Shown here: positions 1-6,647 of the stretch, piece by piece | Numbering within the stretch: the stretch's first letter is position 1 | Layout of the letters: every line of letters begins with the position of its first letter | Source: JANOGU01 sp964499865 | GTDB taxonomy: Bacteria; Pseudomonadota; Alphaproteobacteria; Rhodobacterales; Rhodobacteraceae | Length of the DNA stretch: 6,706 bases | Direction of reading: 5' to 3' | Assembly (NCBI GenBank): GCA_964499865.1 | Contig: CAZCPY010000159.1 | Span: forward strand, 1-6,706 | Notes under the pieces: generated by a model | What the model saw: only the letters and a program-made list of their open reading frames with translations | What the model was told of the DNA's origin: nothing | The model's database searches: none | Position numbers and translations under genes: made by a program

Positions 1-1597
1 ACTCTGGCCGCAGCGCCTGCACCGCGGCCTGGCGCAGCGTGCGCGCGCCGTCGGCGGTGGCCGATGCATCCTGCCGGAACCGGAAGCCTTCCAGCCGCCC
101 CGCGAATTCGCCCTCGACGGTGACGTCGCCCTTGTCGTTGACCTCGGCCAAGAGGCTCTCCTTCTGCTTCAGGCGGCGCATCAGCACGCTGGTCCGCCGG
201 TCCACGAAGGCCTGCGTCAGTGCGGCGTGCAGGCCGTCGGACAGGCGGTCTTCTACCCTGCGCGTTTCGTCGCGCCAATGGGCTTCGTCCTCGCACCAGC
301 CCCTGCGCTGGCTGACGTAGGTAAAGCTGCGGATATGTGCCAGGCGTTTCGACAGCGTGTCGATGTCGCCCTCGGTCCGGTCCAGCCTGCGGACCGCGGT
401 TTCGAGCCAGGTCGAGGGGATGCGGCCTTCGGACAGATAGCCGAACAGGCGCACCAGCAGCGCCGCGTGTTCCTCGGCCCCCAGGCCGCGGAAGTCGGGC
501 ACGCAGGACACGTCCCACAAAAGCCGCACCATCCGCGGCCCGTCGATGCGGGCCGACACCTCCGGCATCCCGGCCAGCGCCTTCAGCGCCATCTGGTCAT
601 CCGCCTCGCGCGCGCGCACCAGCCAGTCCGACACCGGCGGCACTTCCAGGCTGTCGGTCAGCCGGGCGACCGACCCGAAGTCGAGCGCGCCGTTGCGCCA
701 GTGCAGGCGGCGGACGGGGGCGTAGCGGTGGTTCTCGATCGCCTCCACCAGGTCGGGATCGAAGGGCGAGGCTTCGCCCGTCACGCCGAAGGTGCCGGGC
801 GACAGGTGCCGCCCGGCCCGGCCCGCGATCTGGCCCATCTCGTGCGGGAACAGGGGCCGCATGCGGCGGCCGTCGAACTTTGCCGTGGCGGAAAACGCCA
901 CATGCCGGATGTCGAGGTTCAGCCCCATCCCGATCGCATCCGTGGCCACGAGGTAATCGACCTCGCCCGCCTGGTACATCGCCACCTGCGCGTTGCGGGT
1001 GCGCGGGGACAGCGCGCCCATGACCACCGCGCAGCCGCCCTTCTGTCGGCGGATCAGCTCGGCCATGGCATAGACGCCATCGACCGAAAACCCCACCACC
1101 GCCGACCGCGGCGGCATCCGGCTGACCTTCTTGCCGCCCGCCCAGGTGAGGGTGGAAAACCGCTGGCGCCGCAGGAAGGTCACGCCCGGCACCAGCGCCG
1201 CGATGGCGCCGCGCATCGCCTCGGACCCCAAGAGCATGGTCTCGACCGTGCCGCGGGCGTTCAGCAGCCGGTCGGTGAATACATGGCCGCGGTCGGGATC
1301 GGCGCAAAGCTGGATCTCGTCGATGCACAGGAATTCCACCCCGAAATCGACCGGCATCGCCTCGACCGTGCAGACCCAGAAGGCGGCGCGTTCGGGGACG
1401 ATGCGCTCCTCGCCGGTGACCAGCGCCACCACCTGGGCCCCGCGCAACGCGACGATTCGGTCATAGACCTCGCGCGCGAGCAGACGCAGCGGCAGGCCGA
1501 TCACGCCCGACCGGTGCCCGAGCATCCGTTCGATGGCGTAATGCGTCTTGCCGGTGTTCGTCGGCCCGAGGACCGCCGTCACGCGCGGGTTGGCCAT
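1..1597 (-). CDS. Suv3-like superfamily 2 RNA/DNA helicase, N-terminal 532 residues (runs off the left edge)
   Basis: NTP-dependent helicase of superfamily 2, closest in motif pattern to the Suv3/mitochondrial-type RNA helicases that alphaproteobacteria also carry; a role in RNA unwinding or turnover is inferred from the family. Seen directly: Walker A GPTNTGKT at residues 11-18, Walker B box DEIQ at 93-96 (DExQ rather than DEAD/DEAH), motif III-like GSEAMR at 124-129, motif V ATDAIGMGLN at 218-227 and motif VI QIAGRAGR at 256-263. Residues beyond about 280 match the less conserved middle part of such proteins. The frame is open to base 1 with no stop, so the C-terminus is outside the window. 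The ATG at 1597 is chosen because Walker A follows within 10 residues, as is usual for the family, and a purine-rich GAAAGG lies 5 bases upstream. It is the second gene of a probable operon, 9 bases after the TPR gene's stop; its ribosome binding site overlaps that stop, which suggests translational coupling. Cytoplasmic. Confidence 0.92.
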   Translation of the reverse strand, partial: MANPRVTAVLGPTNTGKTHYAIERMLGHRSGVIGLPLRLLAREVYDRIVALRGAQVVALVTGEERIVPERAAFWVCTVEAMPVDFGVEFLCIDEIQLCADPDRGHVFTDRLLNARGTVETMLLGSEAMRGAIAALVPGVTFLRRQRFSTLTWAGGKKVSRMPPRSAVVGFSVDGVYAMAELIRRQKGGCAVVMGALSPRTRNAQVAMYQAGEVDYLVATDAIGMGLNLDIRHVAFSATAKFDGRRMRPLFPHEMGQIAGRAGRHLSPGTFGVTGEASPFDPDLVEAIENHRYAPVRRLHWRNGALDFGSVARLTDSLEVPPVSDWLVRAREADDQMALKALAGMPEVSARIDGPRMVRLLWDVSCVPDFRGLGAEEHAALLVRLFGYLSEGRIPSTWLETAVRRLDRTEGDIDTLSKRLAHIRSFTYVSQRRGWCEDEAHWRDETRRVEDRLSDGLHAALTQAFVDRRTSVLMRRLKQKESLLAEVNDKGDVTVEGEFAGRLEGFRFRQDASATADGARTLRQAAVQALRPE

Positions 1598-1606
1598 CGC
1601 GACCTT

Positions 1607-2167
1607 TCAGAGGTTCTCGCCCGCGGCGTCCCTTTCCAGCCGCGCGACGGCGTCGATCACGCTCTGGAGATTGGGATGTATCGCCAGCGCCGCGCGGTAG
1701 ACTTCCAGCGCCTCCTTCGGCCGGTCGGTTGCCTCGAGGATCATCCCGAAGCCCGACAGCGCGCCGAAATGGCGCGGGTTCAGGCGCAGCGCTTGCGCGA
1801 TGTCGGCGACCGCCGGGCCGAACAGCCCGGCCTGGAAATACGCGGTCGCGCGCGCGTTCCAGCCTTCCGCAAAGTCGGGCGCGTGGTCGATCAGGGCGGT
1901 GAAGTGGGAAATCGCCAGCTCGATCTCGCCCGCCTCCAGCGCCTGACGGCCGCGCTGCAGCAGCAGGTCCATCGCGGGCGACCCCGACTTGGACCATTCG
2001 ATCCAGATCAGCCGCTCGATCCGCTGGGCCTCGGCGGCGTCGGCCTCCTTCAGGCGGCTGAACAGCGCGTCAAGATCCTCGGCCCGTGCGGCGGGCGCGG
2101 GAAAAGCCAGCAGGATCGCCAGCAGGGACGCAACGGCAAGGTTGAGCAAAGGGCGCGGCGCTTCCAT
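1607..2167 (-). CDS. Secreted/periplasmic TPR-repeat protein, 186 aa
   Basis: Small tetratricopeptide-repeat protein, probably exported and acting as a protein-interaction scaffold; no enzymatic motif is visible and no specific partner can be named. Residues 1-29 look like a Sec signal peptide: a short basic start (MEAPRP), a hydrophobic run from about 7 to 26 rich in Leu and Ala, and an ARA cleavage site before E30. The mature part has about three TPR units at roughly 67-100, 101-134 and 135-168, with the usual pattern (AISHFTALIDHAPDFAEGWN, then AVADIAQALRLNP, then ALEVYRAALAIHPN). The frame stays open far upstream, but signal-peptide layout supports ATG 2167. An in-frame ATG at 2203 would add 12 residues including two arginines and cannot be excluded; neither has a convincing Shine-Dalgarno sequence. 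It lies just upstream of the helicase gene and is divergent from the SCP2 gene. Confidence 0.85.
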   Translation of the reverse strand: MEAPRPLLNLAVASLLAILLAFPAPAARAEDLDALFSRLKEADAAEAQRIERLIWIEWSKSGSPAMDLLLQRGRQALEAGEIELAISHFTALIDHAPDFAEGWNARATAYFQAGLFGPAVADIAQALRLNPRHFGALSGFGMILEATDRPKEALEVYRAALAIHPNLQSVIDAVARLERDAAGENL

Positions 2168-2223
2168 AACGGGCAGACTAGCGCGGCCTGCGCGATTTGC
2201 CATGGCCGCCCCATCAATCCCTC

Positions 2224-2230
2224 GGGAGGA
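2224..2230 (+). promoter_or_regulatory. Ribosome binding site of the SCP2 gene
   Basis: The purine run GGGAGGA sits 4 bases before the ATG at 2235. It is a strong Shine-Dalgarno match and fixes the start of the SCP2 protein at that ATG rather than at earlier in-frame codons that run back into the TPR gene region on the other strand. Confidence 0.75.
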
Positions 2231-2234
2231 CAGC

Positions 2235-2519
2235 ATGAGCGCAGTGATCGACGCCGCGGTGGCGGCTCTGGCGGCCAAGGTCAGCGGCTTCGACGGCATC
2301 GCCAAGGTGGTGATCCCCGGCGAGGGGTCGCTTCTGATCGACCCCGCGGGCGTGCGGGCGGGCGATGCCGAGGCCGACGTGGTGCTGACCGCCGATGCCG
2401 ACACCTTCAAGGGCATCCTCGACGGCGAGGTGTCGCCCACCGTGGCCTTCATGCAGGGCAAGCTGTCGGTCGACGGCAACATGGGCATGGCGATGAAGCT
2501 GGCCGCCGTGCTGGGCTGA
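2235..2519 (+). CDS. SCP2 sterol/lipid-binding domain protein, 94 aa
   Basis: Single-domain protein of the SCP2 (sterol carrier protein 2) fold, which in bacteria is expected to bind a hydrophobic ligand such as a fatty acyl chain; the ligand here is unknown. The domain fills the whole protein. Recognisable features are the central strand region ADVVLTADADTFKGILDGEV (48-66) and the family's hallmark C-terminal stretch FMQGKLSVDGNMGMAMKL (72-89), in which the GK and the VDG-MG pattern are typical. There is no signal peptide or membrane segment, so it should be cytoplasmic. The length is normal for stand-alone bacterial SCP2 proteins. A strong ribosome binding site precedes the start. It is the first gene of a two-gene plus-strand operon with the hydrolase, 5 bases between stop and next start, which suggests the two act on related lipid substrates. 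Confidence 0.92.
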   Translation: MSAVIDAAVAALAAKVSGFDGIAKVVIPGEGSLLIDPAGVRAGDAEADVVLTADADTFKGILDGEVSPTVAFMQGKLSVDGNMGMAMKLAAVLG

Positions 2520-2524
2520 CGGCC

Positions 2525-3448
2525 TTGACCCCCGCGCCGTTCCACGCCGACCTGGCCGAAGGGCCCGCGGGCGGGCATGCCGTCTGGCTGCGCACCGCCG
2601 ACGGCGTGCGCATCCGGATGGGCGTCTGGCCACGGGGCGGGCGGGGGACGGTGCTGATGTTCCCCGGCCGCACCGAATGCGTGGAGAAATACGGCCGCCC
2701 CGCGGCGGAACTGGCCGCCATGGGCCTCGCGTCGGTCGCGCTCGACTGGCGCGGGCAGGGGCTGGCCGACCGGCCGCTGGCCGATCCGATGGTCGGCCAT
2801 GTGGCGCGCTTTGCCGACTACCAGCACGACCTGCGCGCCGCGCTTGCGGCGACAGCCCCGCTCGGCCTGCCGCAACCGCTGTTCCTGCTCGCCCATTCCA
2901 TGGGCGGCTGCATCGGCCTGCGATCGCTGATCGAAGGGCTCGCCGTCAAGGCCGCGGTGTTCACCGGCCCGATGTGGGGCATTCCGCCCAATCCGGCGAT
3001 GGTGCCGGTGGCCCGCGCGGTCTCGGGCGCGGCGCGGCTGTCGCGGCAGGGGCACCGCTATGCCCCCGGCACCGGCCCCGCCACCTACCTGATGACGGCG
3101 CCCTTCGAGGGCAACACGCTGACCACCGACCGCGAGATGTGGGACTGGATGCGCAACCAGGTCGCGCGCCAGCCGGCGCTGGCGCTCGGCGGCCCGTCGC
3201 TGCACTGGGCCTCCGAGGCGATGGCCGAGGGGCGCTGGCTGGCCCGCCAGCCGCTGCCCCCGGTGCCCTCGCTCGTGGTGGCGGGACGCCGCGAGCGTGT
3301 CGTCTCGCCCGCCGCGATCCGCCGCCTGTGCGCCCGCTGGCCCGCGGCCCGGCTGATGGACCTCCCCGGCGCCGAGCACGAGGTGCTGATGGAAGCGCCG
3401 CCTCTGCGCGCGCAGGCCTACGCCGCCATCGCCGCCCATTTTTCCTGA
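2525..3448 (+). CDS. Alpha/beta hydrolase, lysophospholipase/monoacylglycerol lipase type (PldB-like), 307 aa
   Basis: Serine hydrolase of the alpha/beta fold, most like the PldB/monoglyceride lipase group, expected to cleave an ester of a lysophospholipid, monoglyceride or similar lipid; the substrate is not shown by the sequence. The nucleophile elbow is AHSMGG with Ser125; DWRGQG (strand and turn near residue 74) and PGRTE (near 47) are typical of this group. The third strand motif AGRRERVVS places Glu257 where most relatives have the acid Asp, and GAEHE supplies the catalytic His285. The start is inferred: TTG at 2525 lies 5 bases after the SCP2 stop and gives a start like LTPAPFHADLAEGP, similar to relatives as I recall them; the first in-frame ATG (in IRMGVW) would cut off about 31 residues. 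No signal peptide is seen. It converges with the ligase gene, leaving 23 bases. Confidence 0.88.
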   Translation: MTPAPFHADLAEGPAGGHAVWLRTADGVRIRMGVWPRGGRGTVLMFPGRTECVEKYGRPAAELAAMGLASVALDWRGQGLADRPLADPMVGHVARFADYQHDLRAALAATAPLGLPQPLFLLAHSMGGCIGLRSLIEGLAVKAAVFTGPMWGIPPNPAMVPVARAVSGAARLSRQGHRYAPGTGPATYLMTAPFEGNTLTTDREMWDWMRNQVARQPALALGGPSLHWASEAMAEGRWLARQPLPPVPSLVVAGRRERVVSPAAIRRLCARWPAARLMDLPGAEHEVLMEAPPLRAQAYAAIAAHFS

Positions 3449-3471
3449 CGAACGCGGCGGCAGGCGCCCCG

Positions 3472-5058
3472 TTACCGCTTCGCCACCGCCAGCAGGCGGC
3501 GCAACTCCTCCAGCGTGCCGATCTCGGACGCGGGCTTGTCGCGGCGCCAGCGCGCCATCCGCGGAAAGCGCAGCGCGATGCCCGACTTGTGGCGGGGCGA
3601 GGCCTGGATGCCCTCGAAGGCGATCTCGAACACCAGCTCCGGCGGCACCCGCCGGACCGGGCCGAAGCGTTCCAGCGTATGGGCGCGGACCCAGGCGCTG
3701 ATCTCCTCGAACTCGGCATCCGTCAGGCCGGAATAGGCCTTGGCAAAGGGCACCAGCGCCTCGCCGTCGCGGACGGCAAAGGTGAAGTCGGTGAACAGGT
3801 TGGCCCTGCGCCCGTGCCCGCTTTGGGCATACAGCATCACCGCATCGACGCTGTAGGGGTCGATCTTCCACTTCCACCAGTCGCCCCGCCTTCGACCTGC
3901 GAAATAGGGCGAGGCGGCGCGCTTGAGCATGAACCCCTCGGCCATCCGTTCGCGCGACCCCTGCCGCAGGTGCGCGAGCGTTGCCCAGTCTTCGAAGGGC
4001 ACAAGGGGACTTGCAGACAGTGGCAACCCGGCAGGAAGGCGCGCCAGCAGCGCCTCAAGCCGCGCCCGGCGGGTGGCGAAGGGCACCGCGCGCAGGTCCT
4101 GGCCGCCTTCCTCCAGCAGGTCATAGGCCAGCATATGCGTCGGCGCCGCCGCCAGAACCGCCTTCGACAGCACCTTGCGCCCGATCCGCGTCTGCAGGGC
4201 GGCAAAGGGCATGGGACCACCATCCCAGGCGAGAACCTCGCCGTCGATCACCGTGCCGGGCGGCAGGACCGCGGCCAGCGGCGCGAACTCCGGGAAGCGG
4301 TCGGTCACCAGGTCCTCGCCCCGCGACCAGAGCGCAAAGGCGCCGCGGCGCGCGACCAGCTGGCCGCGGATGCCGTCCCACTTCCACTCCGCCCGCCAAT
4401 GCTCTGGATCGCCCAGGCTTTCCGGCCCGTCCTCCAGGGCCGGGGCCAGCGCAAAGGGATAGGGCCGCGCATCGCCCCCGGCCTCGCCCGCCAGCAGTTG
4501 CGCCCAGCTGGTGCGGGCGGGCGCCCAGTCGCCCATCAGCCGGTGCGCGACCTCGGCCTCGGGCAGCCCCGCCGCCTGCGCCACCGCCCGCGTCATCAGC
4601 CCGCGGCTGACCCCCATGCGGAAGCCGCCGGTAACCAGCTTGTTGAACAGGAACCGCTCTGCCCCCTCCAGCGCGTCCCAGGCCGCCATGATCGCCGCCC
4701 GCCGCGCCTCGACGGGCTGACCCGTCAAGTCGATCAGATAATTGATCCAGTATGTTAGCGGCCTTTCCTCAGTCGCCGCGGGAGGCGGAAGGATCAGCGC
4801 GATGGTCTCGGCCAGGTCGCCCACCACCGGATAGGCCTCCTCCACCAGCCACGGCGGCAGGCCGGCCGCGGCGGCCGCCCAGGCGCGCAGTTCGGTCGCG
4901 TTGACCGCCCGCTTCGGCCGCCGCCCGGTCAGCAGCGCCACGCACCAGACCCGGTCCGCCTCCGGCGCGTCGCGGACATAGGCGGCCAGCGCGGCAGTGC
5001 GCGCGGCGCTACCCGTGGTCGCCTCCAGCGCGGCGAAAAGGGCGGCAAAGCGCCTCAT
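3472..5058 (-). CDS. ATP-dependent DNA ligase (bacterial ligase-associated module type), 528 aa
   Basis: Seals nicks in DNA using ATP through a lysyl-AMP intermediate; separate from the NAD-dependent LigA used in replication, so a repair role is likely. All nucleotidyltransferase motifs are present: motif I KWDGIR with nucleophile Lys226 and Arg231, motif III DGEVLAW (272-278), IIIa AYDLLE (311-316), IV EGFMLKR (374-380), V WWKWKID (394-400), and VI in the OB domain around RFPRMARWRRDK (497-508). Residues 1-190 match the helical DNA-binding domain, including FNKLVTGGFRMGVS (138-151). Length matches the roughly 530-residue ligases of the exonuclease/ligase/Lhr/phosphoesterase repair module; there are no LigD polymerase or nuclease domains. 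The ATG overlaps the exonuclease stop as ATGA and has a strong ribosome binding site inside the exonuclease gene. This pair is probably translated in a coupled fashion. The enzyme looks intact and active. Confidence 0.96.
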   Translation of the reverse strand: MRRFAALFAALEATTGSAARTAALAAYVRDAPEADRVWCVALLTGRRPKRAVNATELRAWAAAAAGLPPWLVEEAYPVVGDLAETIALILPPPAATEERPLTYWINYLIDLTGQPVEARRAAIMAAWDALEGAERFLFNKLVTGGFRMGVSRGLMTRAVAQAAGLPEAEVAHRLMGDWAPARTSWAQLLAGEAGGDARPYPFALAPALEDGPESLGDPEHWRAEWKWDGIRGQLVARRGAFALWSRGEDLVTDRFPEFAPLAAVLPPGTVIDGEVLAWDGGPMPFAALQTRIGRKVLSKAVLAAAPTHMLAYDLLEEGGQDLRAVPFATRRARLEALLARLPAGLPLSASPLVPFEDWATLAHLRQGSRERMAEGFMLKRAASPYFAGRRRGDWWKWKIDPYSVDAVMLYAQSGHGRRANLFTDFTFAVRDGEALVPFAKAYSGLTDAEFEEISAWVRAHTLERFGPVRRVPPELVFEIAFEGIQASPRHKSGIALRFPRMARWRRDKPASEIGTLEELRRLLAVAKR

Positions 5059-6038
5059 TCCTGCACCTCCCCGGCGCCGTAGCCGGTGGCCACGATCCCC
5101 GCGTCAAGGCCCTGCGTCTCCAGCCAGCGGCGGAAGGTGGCGGTGTAGCCATGCGTGACGAAGACGCGCCCGGCGCCGGTGGCGCGGATCGCCGCGTTCA
5201 GGCCGGGCCAGTCGGCGTGGTCCGACAGCACGAAACCCGCCGTCACCCCCCGCCTGCGCCGGATGCCCCGCAGCGCCATCCAGCCCGAGGCGAAGCCCTC
5301 GACCCGCGGCCCGAGCCTGGCGGCCCAGGCGGACCCCAGCGCCGAAGGCGGCGCCAGCACCAGGGCACCGGGCGGCACCTTTCCCGCCACGCGCTGCGTC
5401 GGCGGCAGGCGATAGCCCTGCGCGCGCAGGATCGCCGTCGGCCCCTCGACCGCGCCATGGGTGAAGACCGGGCCGACCGCTGGCAAGGCGGCCAGGATGC
5501 GCTGCGCCTTGCCCAGGCCATAGGCGCCCAGCAGCGCCGCTTGCCCCGCCCCCGCCGCCGCCTGCCACCAGGCGGCGATGCCGGCGATGACCCCGGCCTG
5601 CGGCGCCCATCGGAACACCGGAAGGCCGAAGGTGCATTCGCTGACGAAGGCATGGCAGGCGACCGGTTCCCAGGGCTCGGACAGGCCGTCGGCCTCGGTC
5701 TTGTAGTCGCCCGAGACGACCCAGACCTCGCCCCCCACCTCGACCCGCACCTGCGCCGACCCCGGCACATGGCCCGCGGGGTGGAAAGAGACGCCGGCGC
5801 CGCCGATCCGGCGGCGCTCGGCCCAGCCCAGGCCTTCGGCCGCGATGTCGCCGAGCCGCGCGCGGATCACCGGCAGGGCGGCATGGCTGGACAGGTAGGC
5901 GCCATGGCCGGGCCGGGCATGGTCGGCATGGCCGTGGGTGATGACCGCCCGGGCGACCGGGCGCCAGGGGTCGATGTGGAAATCCCCGGCAGGGCAGTAG
6001 ATGCCGTGGTCGGTGAAGGTCAGGACGGGCGCCGCCAT
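5055..6038 (-). CDS. Ligase-associated exonuclease, metallo-beta-lactamase/beta-CASP fold, 327 aa
   Basis: Predicted metal-dependent DNA nuclease of the metallo-beta-lactamase superfamily (related to the SNM1/Artemis and CPSF73 enzymes), the usual partner of the ATP-dependent ligase downstream; it likely trims DNA ends before sealing. Seen directly: metal-binding HGHADH at residues 35-40, GH at 89-90 in HPAGHVPGSAQ, the SGDYK motif with Asp111, ECTFGLP (134-140), HGAVEGP (194-200), SDHADW (272-277) and THGYT (295-299) near the C-terminus. Residues GDFHIDPWRPV near the start are typical of the family. ATG 6038 is the only sensible start: there are no start codons in frame for the preceding 35 codons, and the next upstream ATG overlaps the divergent gene's start. 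No Shine-Dalgarno sequence precedes it. Length is normal. It is the first gene of the pair; stop and ligase start overlap by four bases. Confidence 0.94.
   Translation of the reverse strand: MAAPVLTFTDHGIYCPAGDFHIDPWRPVARAVITHGHADHARPGHGAYLSSHAALPVIRARLGDIAAEGLGWAERRRIGGAGVSFHPAGHVPGSAQVRVEVGGEVWVVSGDYKTEADGLSEPWEPVACHAFVSECTFGLPVFRWAPQAGVIAGIAAWWQAAAGAGQAALLGAYGLGKAQRILAALPAVGPVFTHGAVEGPTAILRAQGYRLPPTQRVAGKVPPGALVLAPPSALGSAWAARLGPRVEGFASGWMALRGIRRRRGVTAGFVLSDHADWPGLNAAIRATGAGRVFVTHGYTATFRRWLETQGLDAGIVATGYGAGEVQE
5066..5072 (-). promoter_or_regulatory. Ribosome binding site of the ligase gene, inside the exonuclease gene
   Basis: Read on the minus strand, GGGGAGG lies 7 bases before the ligase ATG (5058), within the last codons of the exonuclease. 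Together with the ATGA overlap this supports the ligase start and coupled translation of the two enzymes. Confidence 0.75.
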
Positions 6039-6084
6039 CGCGCGAGCATAGGCGCCGCGCCGCCCCCCGCCAGCCCCCCCGCGG

Positions 6085-6113
6085 TTGAGAAGTGCTGCAC
6101 GCGGCGCTATCCT
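6085..6113 (+). promoter_or_regulatory. Probable sigma-70 type promoter of the SRPBCC gene
   Basis: A -35-like TTGAGA (6085-6090, 5 of 6 to consensus) is followed by exactly 17 bases and a -10-like TATCCT (6108-6113, 4 of 6). The predicted transcription start near 6120 would leave a leader of about 25 bases containing the purine-rich GAGGGGG ribosome binding site at 6132-6138. In such GC-rich DNA a match this good, correctly placed before a gene, is unlikely to be chance, but it is a visual call only. Confidence 0.5.
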
Positions 6114-6144
6114 TCCGCGCGACAGCCGCCAGAGGGGGCGCAGC

Positions 6145-6615
6145 ATGGCGACCGAGACCGATTTTCGCCTGGAACCCCGGGGCCCGCAGGCCGCGGTCGC
6201 CACGCAAAGCTTCACCGCCACCCCGGTGCAGGTGCTGACCGCCTTCCTCGACGCCGACTGGCTCAGGGAATGGATGGGCGCCCCCGCGATGCCGCTCGAG
6301 ATCTGCGAGGTCGACTGCCGCCTCGGCGGCCGCTTCCGCTGCGCATGGACGCTGCCCGACGGCACGAAATCCTGGGTCGCGGGGGTCTATGACGAGCTGA
6401 CCGACACCACGATCGGCCACAGCGAAGCGTGGCGCCCCGACTGGACGGGCGGTGACACGCATGTCCACCGCCGCGTCAGCCCGCAGGAAAACCGCACGCT
6501 GATGACCACCGTCGTCACCTTCGCCACACCGCAGGCCCGCGCGCAGGCGCTGGCGACGATGGGCCGGGGATTGCAGAATTCCTGGGCCCGCCTCGAAGCG
6601 CTGTTCCAGGCCTGA
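6145..6615 (+). CDS. SRPBCC / AHSA1-like domain protein, 156 aa
   Basis: Small protein of the START/Bet v1-like SRPBCC fold, in the AHSA1 (activator of Hsp90 ATPase homologue) subgroup, which forms a hydrophobic pocket; bacterial members have varied and mostly unknown roles, so no ligand is assigned. Supporting features: the N-terminal helix region TPVQVLTAFLDADWLREWMG (26-45), the strand pair DCRLGGRFRCAW (57-68), GVYDELTDTTIGHSEAW (80-96) and the paired strand-to-helix end TTVVTFATPQARAQAL (121-136) leading to the long C-terminal helix GLQNSWARLEALF (142-154). No signal peptide or membrane segment, so cytoplasmic. ATG 6145 is supported by GAGGGGG six bases upstream; an earlier in-frame ATG at 6085 falls on the predicted -35 box and would add unrelated residues. 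It is transcribed away from the exonuclease and need not be linked to it functionally. Confidence 0.88.
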   Translation: MATETDFRLEPRGPQAAVATQSFTATPVQVLTAFLDADWLREWMGAPAMPLEICEVDCRLGGRFRCAWTLPDGTKSWVAGVYDELTDTTIGHSEAWRPDWTGGDTHVHRRVSPQENRTLMTTVVTFATPQARAQALATMGRGLQNSWARLEALFQA

Positions 6616-6647
6616 CCGCCCGACCGCCGCCGGCCCGACCGGCCCCG

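Noticed and set aside
597..1328. 243-residue minus-strand frame within the helicase region
   Set aside because: It is in another frame of the helicase gene, which has all helicase motifs in the correct order. The true gene lacks a stop inside the window, which is why shorter frames look more complete.
1..1597. Suv3-like helicase as the missing helicase of the ligase-associated module
   Set aside because: That module uses an Lhr-type DEXH helicase. This protein has a DEIQ box and the Suv3-type motif layout, and lies in a different operon separated by two lipid-related genes.
2168..2234. Possible promoters in the 67-base gap between the TPR and SCP2 genes
   Set aside because: A bidirectional promoter is expected here, but I found no pair of -35 and -10 boxes with correct spacing on either strand; TAGTCT on the minus strand lies too close to the start and lacks a -35 partner.
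227..3448. 1073-residue open frame on the plus strand
   Set aside because: Only its last 307 residues (from TTG 2525) are a real protein, the hydrolase. The rest is antisense to the helicase and TPR genes and out of frame with the SCP2 gene, and is low-complexity Arg/Ala/Gly/Pro/His sequence, so it is an artefact of GC bias rather than a giant fusion.
1607..3877. 756-residue open frame on the minus strand ending in TPR repeats
   Set aside because: Only the last 186 residues look like a protein, beginning at a signal peptide. The upstream part is antisense to the SCP2 and hydrolase genes and in another frame of the ligase, with no recognisable domain.
2677..4758. 693-residue open frame on the plus strand
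   Set aside because: It overlaps the hydrolase in another frame and is antisense to the ligase, whose motifs are all intact; the predicted sequence is Arg/Pro/Ala-rich without any domain.
6062..6080. C-rich tract including seven C in a row between the exonuclease and SRPBCC genes
   Set aside because: Could be a phase-variable or regulatory tract, but it is short, interrupted and outside coding sequence; it is more likely ordinary GC-rich spacer.
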